Assembly: GCA_034429215.1 (NCBI GenBank)
Contig: DAOUGI010000006.1
Location: 1 to 64,000 of the forward strand
Source: JAFGOG01 sp034429215
GTDB taxonomy: Bacteria; Chloroflexota; Anaerolineae; JAAYZQ01
DNA length: 64,000 bases
Reading direction: 5' to 3'
Shown here: positions 58,290 to 64,000 of the stretch, one piece after another
How positions within the stretch are numbered: the first letter of the stretch is position 1
Layout of the letters: each line of letters begins with the position of its first letter
Position numbers and translations under genes: made by a program
Notes under the pieces: model-generated
The model's database searches: none
Told to the model about the DNA's origin: nothing
Seen by the model: the letters and a program-made list of their open reading frames with translations, nothing else

Positions 58290-59072
58290 ATGCCGTACCT
58301 CACCGTTGCCGGCGAGACAGTGCATTATGTCTATCGCCAGGGCCAGAGGGCCGTCAGACCTTCCCTGGTGTTCATCCACAGTGCAGGAGGCAGCCACCAA
58401 CTGTGGCTCTACCAACTGCGCGGCCTGCCCCAGGTGAGCAGCTATGCCCTGGACCTGCCCGGTCACGGCCACTCAACCGGCCAGGGGCAAGACAGCATCG
58501 CCGCCTACACCGACTGGTTGGTCGCCTTTTTGGACGCCGCCGGATTGGAGCAAGCCGTGCTGGTAGGCCACTCGATGGGTGGCGCGATCGCGCTCGACAC
58601 GGCACTGCGCTACCCAGAACGGGTGGCCGGCCTGTGCCTAATGGCCACCGGCGCCCGGCTGCGCGTGGCCCCGGCCGTCCTGGACGGCCTGCGCCACGAC
58701 CTGCCGGCGACAGTGCATCTGCTAGCCAAGTGGTGCTACAGCCCTCAGGCCTCGCCGGAGATGATCCGTCTGGGCGAGCAGCAGATAACCGCCACGTCCC
58801 CCAACGTCCTATACAACGATTTTTCCGCGTGCAACGCCTTTGACGTCACAGGCCGGCTGAGAGAGATCGTCGCCCCAACTATTGTCGTGTGCGGCACCGA
58901 AGACCAGATGACCCTGCCCAAGTATGCTGCCTACCTGTGCGACAACATCCCCGGCGCTGCTCTGCACCTGATCGAAGGGGCAGGGCACATGGTAATGCTC
59001 GAAAAGCCGGAGGAAGTGACGGCGATCCTGGCCAAGGGTCTGCAATTCAAGACCGGCGCCCCAGAGCCCTGA
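58290..59072 (+). CDS. alpha/beta-hydrolase
   Basis: 260 residues from the ATG at 58290, after AGGA. The nucleophile elbow is VGHSMGGAIAL (Ser near 96), preceded by the oxyanion strand LVFIHSAGGSHQLW, and the acid/base pair lies near EDQMTLPKYA (Asp) and GAGHMVMLEKPEEV (His). The layout is that of esterase or lactonase-like hydrolases. Substrate unknown. Followed by 4 bp and the Dam gene. Confidence 0.9.
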   Translation: MPYLTVAGETVHYVYRQGQRAVRPSLVFIHSAGGSHQLWLYQLRGLPQVSSYALDLPGHGHSTGQGQDSIAAYTDWLVAFLDAAGLEQAVLVGHSMGGAIALDTALRYPERVAGLCLMATGARLRVAPAVLDGLRHDLPATVHLLAKWCYSPQASPEMIRLGEQQITATSPNVLYNDFSACNAFDVTGRLREIVAPTIVVCGTEDQMTLPKYAAYLCDNIPGAALHLIEGAGHMVMLEKPEEVTAILAKGLQFKTGAPEP

Positions 59073-59076
59073 TCGG

Positions 59077-59919
59077 ATGAGCGCATACCATGCCAAGCCG
59101 TTCGTCAAGTGGGCTGGCGGCAAGGCTCGACTCCTGAAGCAGTTTGAGCCCTACTTCCCGAGCCCAGCACAGTTTGGCCGCTATATCGAACCGTTCGCCG
59201 GTGGCGGTGCAGTTTTCTTTCACCTGTGGAACACCAGGCGGCTTCCCGATCAGGCTTTCCTGTTCGATACCAACGCCGAGCTGATCAACGCCTACCGGGT
59301 AGTCAGAGATCAGACCGACAATCTGATCGCCCTTCTGGCCGGCCACCAAGCCCGGCATTGCCGCGACTATTACTATCAGATCCGCGACCTCGACCACCAC
59401 AACAACCATCTCAGCACTGTGGAGCGCGCCGCCCGCACCATCTACCTCAACCGGACCTGCTATAACGGGTTGTACCGAGTCAACAGCCAGGGCCAGTTCA
59501 ACGTCCCGATGGGCAGTTACAAGAACCCGAGGATAGTACGCGAAGCCACCCTCAGAGCCGCCAATGCGGCCCTACAGGGCGTTTATGTCGAGGCAAGGGG
59601 GTTTGACACCATTACGGAGCTGGCCCGGCCGGGCGATTTCTTCTACTTCGACCCGCCCTACGACCCGGTGAGCAGGACCGCCGGCTTTACCGGCTACACC
59701 GCCGGCAGCTTCCGAGACCAGGACCAGCGCCGGCTGGCCGCGGTTTTTGGCGAGCTATCGCACAAGGGCTGCCTGTGCATGCTGAGCAACTCCTGTACGC
59801 CGTTCATCGTCGATCTGTACCGCGAGTTCCGGCAGGAGATTGTCCGGGCCGGCCGGCCGATCAACTCAAATGCCAGTGGCCGGGGAGCCATCAACGAAGT
59901 GGTAATCCTGAACTACTAG
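59077..59919 (+). CDS. dam: Dam-family DNA adenine-N6 methyltransferase
   Basis: 280 residues, D12 class (alpha group). Motif I KPFVKWAGGKARLL at residues 7-20, the FxGxG SAM loop in EPFAGGGAVF, and motif IV FYFDPPYDPVS near 190-200 are present; RTCYNGLYRVNSQGQFNVPMG and YKNPRI are typical of Dam/DpnII enzymes, so the target is likely GATC. There is no restriction endonuclease beside it, so it appears to be an orphan methylase for replication, repair or gene control. ATG is 5 bp after the hydrolase stop. Confidence 0.9.
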   Translation: MSAYHAKPFVKWAGGKARLLKQFEPYFPSPAQFGRYIEPFAGGGAVFFHLWNTRRLPDQAFLFDTNAELINAYRVVRDQTDNLIALLAGHQARHCRDYYYQIRDLDHHNNHLSTVERAARTIYLNRTCYNGLYRVNSQGQFNVPMGSYKNPRIVREATLRAANAALQGVYVEARGFDTITELARPGDFFYFDPPYDPVSRTAGFTGYTAGSFRDQDQRRLAAVFGELSHKGCLCMLSNSCTPFIVDLYREFRQEIVRAGRPINSNASGRGAINEVVILNY

Positions 59920-59929
59920 CAGATCTGTT

Positions 59930-60190
59930 GCCAGCCTGCTCCTCATCAACGCCCTGATCCCCATCGTGGCGACGGCCTGGCTGAGGCGCTACGCGGCCGG
60001 CCTGATCTCGGCTATCGTGCTCCATGTCCCGCTGGGCGTCTAGGCTTTCTACCAGGCAGGGCTCACACCAGGCCTGGCTGCCGCCGGTTTGATGAGCCTG
60101 CTGTGGATGGCCGTCCCGCTCGTCTGCCAGATCATCCGTCTACGCGGGCGTCTCCCGATCTGGCGCGCCCTTGACCGAAAAAAGACCTAA
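59930..60190 (+). pseudogene. broken membrane-protein gene with in-frame amber stop
   Basis: A plus-strand reading frame runs from the end of dam to a TAA at 60188, interrupted by TAG at 60041. Before it: ASLLLINALIPIVATAWL and AAGLISAIVLHVPLGV; after it: AFYQAGLTPGLAAAGLMS, LLWMAVPLVCQIIRLRGRL and a basic tail. The pattern is of about three hydrophobic segments. No start codon or ribosome site is visible. Its last 59 bp overlap the rdgB gene on the other strand. I cannot name the family; it looks like the remains of a small transport or permease protein. Confidence 0.65.
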
Positions 60191-60764
60191 AATCCATGGC
60201 CTGGACCGCCCGCGCCCGGTGGCTGATCCTGTTCTTAACCTCGGGCACAAGCTCGGCCATCGTCTGCCCGCCAAAGCCATCGACGATAAACACCGGATCG
60301 TAGCCAAAGCCGTGCTCGCCGTGCGGCGCCCAGCCGATCTGCCCCTCGCACCGCCCTTCAGCAGTGCAAACCGTGCCATCGGGCCAGGCCAGGGCCACCA
60401 CGCAGCGAAAGCGGGCCGTGCGCTGACCGTCCGGCACGTCGGCCAGGGCGGCCAGCAGCTTCTGGTAGCGGTCGGCGTCGCTGGCGCCTGTCCCGGCATA
60501 GCGCGCCGACCATACCCCCGGCGCGCCGCCCAGGGCATTTACCTCCAGGCCGGAATCGTCGGCCAAAGTCAGCAGGCCCGAGGCGCGGGCATAGGCCCGC
60601 GCCTTCAGCCGGGCGTTCTCTTCGAACGTCGTCCCCGACTCTTCAACATCCAGCGCGAGCCCTTCCTGGGCAGGGAAGGTCACTTCCAGCGGCAGTTCGA
60701 CCAGCAGCTCCTCATACTCGCGGACCTTGCCCGGGTTGTTGGTGGCGACCAGCAATTTAACCAT
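60132..60764 (-). CDS. rdgB: non-canonical purine NTP pyrophosphatase (RdgB/HAM1)
   Basis: 210 residues from the ATG at 60764. Hydrolyses ITP, XTP and dITP to monophosphates, keeping them out of DNA. VATNNPGKVREYEELL at the start, the Glu/Asp-rich FEENARLKARAYARASGLLTLADDSGLEVNALGGAPGVWSARYAG and FGYDPVFIV are the family signatures, and VKNRISHRARA the nucleotide-binding end. The C-terminal Arg/Asp tail overlaps a degenerate gene on the other strand. The preferred start has GAGAG upstream. Confidence 0.95.
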   Translation of the reverse strand: MVKLLVATNNPGKVREYEELLVELPLEVTFPAQEGLALDVEESGTTFEENARLKARAYARASGLLTLADDSGLEVNALGGAPGVWSARYAGTGASDADRYQKLLAALADVPDGQRTARFRCVVALAWPDGTVCTAEGRCEGQIGWAPHGEHGFGYDPVFIVDGFGGQTMAELVPEVKNRISHRARAVQAMDFRSFFGQGRARSGDARVDG

Positions 60765-60843
60765 GGATAGCTCTCTCGTTATCTCGTTCAATTATCTGTT
60801 AACTTGCATTGTAGCACACTTGACGCGGGGGCACAAAGGGCCC

Positions 60844-60872
60844 TTGGCGATCTGCGGGCTCTATGTTACAAT
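60844..60872 (+). promoter_or_regulatory. promoter of the HAD gene
   Basis: TTGGCG (60844-60849), 17 bp, TACAAT (60867-60872), followed by AAGGGGGTGA just before the ATG at 60890. Confidence 0.72.
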
Positions 60873-60889
60873 GCAAGGGGGTGACATTG

Positions 60890-61540
60890 ATGCATCTTGA
60901 CTGTGCAGCCATCTTGTTTGATCTCGACGGCGTGCTGATCGACTCGACCGCCTGTATCACCCGGCACTGGCAGCAGTGGGCCGAGTGTCACAACCTGGAC
61001 CTTGCGGAAATCATGGCGGTCGCCCATGGCCGGCGAACGGTCGAGACCATGCGCCTCGTCGCGCCACATCTGGCGGTCGAAGAGGAAGCTCAACGGTTTG
61101 CCAAGATGGAGGCAGCGGACACAGAGGGTGTGGTCACCATCGCCGGGGCTCTGACTCTACTTGACTCCCTCCCGGCAGATACCTGGGCGATCGTCACATC
61201 AGGCACCAGGGAAGTAGCCGCAGCCAGATTGAGCAGCCAGGGCCTGCCGGTTCCCAAGATCATGGTCACGGCAGAAGACGTGATCAACGGCAAGCCCGAT
61301 CCCGAACCATACCTGGCGGCGGCGACCAGACTGAGCATCTCAGCAGGGCATTGTGTCGTAGTCGAGGATTCGCCGGCCGGCATTGCGGCGGCCACCGCAG
61401 CCGGTATGCGGTCGATTGCTGTCGCTTTCACTCACGCGTATCACGAGCTGGAGGCAGCAACGGCCGTCGCCGGGCAGCTTGAGGATATTCAAGTCACTAG
61501 CAGTCCAGACGGTCGCTTGGCTATCCACATTACACCCTGA
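60890..61540 (+). CDS. HAD-family sugar-phosphatase-like hydrolase
   Basis: 216 residues from the ATG at 60890. Motif I ILFDLDGVLIDST (two Asp), motif II VTSGT, motif III lysine in INGKPDPEPYL and motif IV VVVEDSPAGIAAATAAGM are complete, with a four-helix cap. Similar to 2-deoxyglucose-6-phosphatase and GPP1-type enzymes (HGRRTVETMRLVAP). Specific substrate unknown. Third HAD protein in the window and not closely similar to the others. Confidence 0.9.
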   Translation: MHLDCAAILFDLDGVLIDSTACITRHWQQWAECHNLDLAEIMAVAHGRRTVETMRLVAPHLAVEEEAQRFAKMEAADTEGVVTIAGALTLLDSLPADTWAIVTSGTREVAAARLSSQGLPVPKIMVTAEDVINGKPDPEPYLAAATRLSISAGHCVVVEDSPAGIAAATAAGMRSIAVAFTHAYHELEAATAVAGQLEDIQVTSSPDGRLAIHITP

Positions 61541-61611
61541 TCTATGGACACCACCTACCAAAAGACTGGCAGGAATCTGCCACAGGCACCCCGCCAGTTG
61601 CTCCGGGCGAT

Positions 61612-61640
61612 TTGCCATCTGCTCCCCCCTTGGGTACAAT
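61612..61640 (+). promoter_or_regulatory. promoter of the DUF4446 gene
   Basis: TTGCCA (61612-61617), 17 bp, TACAAT (61635-61640), about 80 bp before the ATG at 61722. Confidence 0.8.
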
Positions 61641-61721
61641 ACGGCGGCTGGTGGATTGAAGGGTGAGAATTGGCTATGCCAATCTCCAACTTACCACCTA
61701 GACGCAAACGAGGCATGAGCT

Positions 61722-62195
61722 ATGGAGGCGATGGCGGGGGCCGCCCTGGCAGTGGCAGTGCTGGCGCTGGCCGGAGTGCTCTTGCTGCTGGTGCGGCAAG
61801 AGCGGCTACTGGGGCAATATCGATATTTCATGACCGGCGCGACAGGCGCCAGCCTGGAGGCGGTGCTCAGGGATCACGTCGCCGTGGAAGGACAGACGGC
61901 CGATCAGGTACGCGTCGTGGACAAGCTGACCCGCCGCCTGGAAAGCGAGAGTGTCTTTTACCTCCAGCGCATGGCGATCGTCCGTTTCAATCCGTTCCGC
62001 GACACCGGCGGTGACCAAAGCTTTTCAATCGCCCTGGCGGACGGACAGGGCAACGGAGTAATCCTATCCAGCCTGCACACCCGCGACATGACCCGCGTCT
62101 ACGCCAAGCCGCTGGAAAAGTGGCAGTCGACTTACGCCCTGACCGATGAAGAGAAGCAAGCGATCGGACTGGCAAAGGACCAAAAGGGCCATTAG
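61722..62195 (+). CDS. DUF4446-family membrane protein
   Basis: 157 residues. One N-terminal helix (about 5-25), a short coiled region (about 45-75), then the conserved block IVRFNPFRDTGGDQSFSIALADGQGNGVILSSLHTRDMTRVYAKPLEKW, the hallmark of DUF4446, and TYALTDEEKQAI near the end. Function unknown; members are common near chromosome-partitioning genes. Bactofilin follows after 63 bp. Confidence 0.9.
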   Translation: MEAMAGAALAVAVLALAGVLLLLVRQERLLGQYRYFMTGATGASLEAVLRDHVAVEGQTADQVRVVDKLTRRLESESVFYLQRMAIVRFNPFRDTGGDQSFSIALADGQGNGVILSSLHTRDMTRVYAKPLEKWQSTYALTDEEKQAIGLAKDQKGH

Positions 62196-62258
62196 TAGCT
62201 GGTTGACGAATCGTAGGATCAGTACCCGCAGTGATTCAGTGATCGGAGGGAGCGCAAC

Positions 62259-62657
62259 ATGTTTGGAAAGGAAAAGCGGCCGGTTCCCCTGGACCGCATC
62301 GAGGTGACGGTCGGGCCGACGGCCAATTTCAATGGCGACCTGGTGTGCGATGGCATCGTCAAGATCGACGGCGTCTACCAGGGCAGCATCAAGACGGCCA
62401 GCAATGTCATTATCAGCGACAAGGCCCGGGTCGACGCCCACATCGAGGCCGAGAATGTGTCGGTGTCGGGCCAGGCCAAGGGCTCGATCGAGGCCAAAGG
62501 ACGGCTGGAGATCCTGTCCACCGGCCGGGTATGGGCCGACGTGACCGTCAGCAGCTTTCTGCTGGACGACGGCGGCAAACTCCACGGCGCTCTGAAAATG
62601 TTTGGCACCGGCCCCGAACCGGAATCGTTCGAAGTACCGGTGCCACCCACCGAGTAA
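62259..62657 (+). CDS. bactofilin (polymer-forming cytoskeletal protein)
   Basis: 132 residues behind GGAGGGAG. A right-handed beta-helix of short strands (ANFNGDLVCDGIVKIDGVYQGSI, NVIISDKARVDAHIEAENVSVSGQAKGSIEAKGRLEIL) with flexible ends, as in BacA/BacM. Bactofilins polymerise without nucleotide and organise cell shape or polar structures. No peptidoglycan enzyme is coupled here. Confidence 0.93.
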   Translation: MFGKEKRPVPLDRIEVTVGPTANFNGDLVCDGIVKIDGVYQGSIKTASNVIISDKARVDAHIEAENVSVSGQAKGSIEAKGRLEILSTGRVWADVTVSSFLLDDGGKLHGALKMFGTGPEPESFEVPVPPTE

Positions 62658-62663
62658 TCTGCA

Positions 62664-62698
62664 ATTTTGGATTGGGGCCACCGGCCCCAATCCAAAAT
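62664..62698. repeat. perfect 16-bp palindrome between convergent genes
   Basis: Arms ATTTTGGATTGGGGCC (62664-62679) and their exact complement (62683-62698) around ACC. It lies between the bactofilin stop and the converging carbamate kinase stop. There is no T-run on either side, so it is not a standard terminator, though the hairpin could slow polymerase from both directions. Confidence 0.85.
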
Positions 62699-62711
62699 CA
62701 AGAATCGAGAA

Positions 62712-63653
62712 TCAGGGAACGATGCGGGTACCGGTCTCACCGGCCAGCGCCCGCTCGATATTCTCCGGATTGGTAATGATCGCCTCTTTGCCGCCCCTCT
62801 CCAGGAACCAGAGGATAGCCTGGATCTTGGGTTTCATGCTGCCCGGCGCAAAGTGGCCTGCTTCCATGTGATGTCTGGCCTCGGCAGCGGTCATCTGGTC
62901 GATCCACTGTTGGTCCGGCTTGCCATAGTTCAGCGCTACCTTCTCTACCGCAGTCGAGATCAGGAATAGATCGGCCTCGATGCTGGTCGCCAGCAAGCTG
63001 GAAGCATAGTCCTTGTCGATGACGGCCGCTACCCCTTGCAAACTGCCTTCCTCTGTCTCTACCACCGGGATGCCGCCGCCTCCCACTGTGATTACCACCA
63101 TGCCCCGGTCGATCAGATCCTTGACGCTGTCGCGCTCGACAACCCGCACAGGCAGGGGCGAGGCTACCACCCGCCGCCAGCCCCGCCCTGCATCCTCGAC
63201 CACGTCCCAGCCTTCGGCCTCGCGCCGGTGCAGCGCCTCCGCCTGGTCCATGAACGAGCCGATTGGCTTGCTGGGGTTCTGGAACGCTTGATCGTTCCGG
63301 TCGACCAGCACCTGGGTCACCACGGTAACCGCCTGCTTGTCCAGCCCGCGCTTCCGAAACTCGTTGTACAGGTTCTGCTGCAACATATAGCCGATGGCGC
63401 CCTGGGTATCGGCCCCACAAAAGTCGAGAGGCACTTCGTGCAGCTCGTGGCGAGACAGCTCCGAGCGGCGCAGGATAAAGCCAACCTGCGGCCCGTTGCC
63501 GTGGCCGATGGCCACATCCCAACCCTGCTCGATCATGCTCGCAATGTGGACGCACGTCTCGTGTGCCGCCTCGTATTGATCCGGCACCGACTGATGATTC
63601 TTGCTCTTGATCAGCGAATTTCCGCCGATGGCGACGACCGCTGTTTTCCTCAT
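62712..63653 (-). CDS. arcC: carbamate kinase
   Basis: 313 residues. Makes ATP and carbamate from carbamoyl phosphate and ADP in arginine or other ureide fermentation. VVAIGGNSLIKS at the start, GHGNGPQVGFILRRSE near 50-65, VVASPLPVRVVERDSV, ITVGGGGIPV and AVIDKDYASSLLATSIEAD are all family landmarks, and FAPGSMKPKIQA near the end. No arginine deiminase or carbamoyltransferase gene is adjacent. Its promoter is at 63706-63734. Confidence 0.95.
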   Translation of the reverse strand: MRKTAVVAIGGNSLIKSKNHQSVPDQYEAAHETCVHIASMIEQGWDVAIGHGNGPQVGFILRRSELSRHELHEVPLDFCGADTQGAIGYMLQQNLYNEFRKRGLDKQAVTVVTQVLVDRNDQAFQNPSKPIGSFMDQAEALHRREAEGWDVVEDAGRGWRRVVASPLPVRVVERDSVKDLIDRGMVVITVGGGGIPVVETEEGSLQGVAAVIDKDYASSLLATSIEADLFLISTAVEKVALNYGKPDQQWIDQMTAAEARHHMEAGHFAPGSMKPKIQAILWFLERGGKEAIITNPENIERALAGETGTRIVP

Positions 63654-63705
63654 GGTAATACTCCCTCTTCACCTGAGCGAATGCTAATGTAGAAAATAGG
63701 CTCCC

Positions 63706-63734
63706 ATTTTACTTTAAGCCGGCGAAGAGGGCAA
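63706..63734 (-). promoter_or_regulatory. promoter of arcC
   Basis: TTGCCC (63734-63729), 17 bp, TAAAAT (63711-63706) on the minus strand; the ATG at 63653 follows GGGAG. Confidence 0.78.
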
Positions 63735-63849
63735 GAATGAAGGGAGGGCAAAACGCACATATCATTTCGTCCCTCCGATCTTCCCTTCTCTCCACAACCG
63801 TGCTATACTGAATGAGAGCTGATAGCTGGCTGAACGGAGGAGCAGAACC

Positions 63850-64000
63850 TTGCCCAAGCGAACCCGAAGCGCTGAACTGGCAGCCCTGACGGCCATCGCC
63901 GCCCAGGTGAACTGCACCCAGAATCTGGACGAGATCCTAAAGGGCGCCCTACAGACCACCGTCGAGGTGACTGGTGTCGACGCTGCCGAGATCTTTATCA
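63850..64000 (+). CDS. GAF-domain sensor protein, N-terminal part
   Basis: Starts with TTG at 63850 behind GGAGGAGC and runs off the right edge; 50 codons visible. AALTAIAAQVNCTQNLDEILKGALQTTVEVTGVDAAEIFI is the opening of a GAF domain of the kind at the N-terminus of sensor kinases and diguanylate-cyclase-type regulators. A TATACT box lies at 63804-63809 without a good -35, and AGAGCTGATAGCTGGC between them is another heptameric repeat copy. Confidence 0.72.
   Translation, partial: MPKRTRSAELAALTAIAAQVNCTQNLDEILKGALQTTVEVTGVDAAEIFI

Noticed and set aside
59077..59919. complete type II restriction-modification system
   Set aside because: Neighbouring genes are a hydrolase and a broken membrane protein; no endonuclease is seen, so an orphan methylase is the better reading.

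Overview
The window is about 64 kb of GC-rich bacterial chromosome, densely coded, with short spacers and many ATGA or GTGA stop/start overlaps. It has no rRNA, CRISPR array, phage, plasmid or insertion-sequence gene that I can recognise. The content fits a Chloroflexota bacterium (Anaerolineae/Caldilineae-like): lipoproteins with Pro/Thr/Ala-rich linkers and no outer-membrane machinery, a Thermus-like glucose/mannose-binding protein under a ROK repressor, KimA-type potassium uptake, MenG, bactofilin, LiaF-like proteins and large GT39-type membrane proteins. The assignment is an inference from gene content. At least a dozen sigma70-type promoters can be read directly, nearly all TTGnnn-17 bp-TAnAAT.

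Layout. 1-10 kb (minus strand): start of a BMP-type solute-binding lipoprotein, the FtsK translocase, a KdpE/KdpD-like two-component pair beside a KimA-like K+ transporter, SbcC and a tRNA-Gly(UCC). 10-20 kb: moaD-moaE, an MFS exporter, small envelope proteins, a GNAT enzyme, a 5'-truncated E2 acyltransferase relic, a zinc alcohol dehydrogenase, two HAD phosphatases, a NodB deacetylase, a second MFS protein, an AlkC/AlkD-like HEAT-repeat protein and a LiaF-like protein. 20-26 kb: a sugar-uptake locus (ROK repressor with its operator, binding protein, two permeases, Gfo/Idh oxidoreductase) lacking its own ATPase. 26-35 kb: DUF885 peptidase-like protein, cysteine-desulfurase-like enzyme, DUF362-ferredoxin protein, an atypical metallo-beta-lactamase-fold protein, AlaX editing hydrolase coupled to a thioredoxin-DsbD fusion, and a zinc-ribbon protein.

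35-43 kb: a beta-propeller lipoprotein faces a ChlI-ChlD-histidine kinase operon, with rubrerythrin and a single-domain response regulator behind it. 43-62 kb (plus strand): a LiaF-like protein and an unusual 808-residue protein with three cyclic-nucleotide-binding-like domains and two bacterial PH modules, then a site-2 protease, an HD protein, TyrA, a GIY-YIG protein, a GT2/GT39 pair, MenG, a SpoIIIAA-like ATPase with an R3H domain, SCP2, an alpha/beta hydrolase, an orphan Dam methylase and a broken membrane gene. 60-64 kb: RdgB, a HAD phosphatase, DUF4446, bactofilin, carbamate kinase and the start of a GAF sensor.

The most interesting points are the KdpDE/KimA potassium locus with a strong hairpin at its centre, the triple-cNMP/dual-PH protein, the AAA+/VWA/kinase operon, the metallo-beta-lactamase protein with a rewritten metal motif, and several families of short intergenic repeats, some of which have entered coding sequence.
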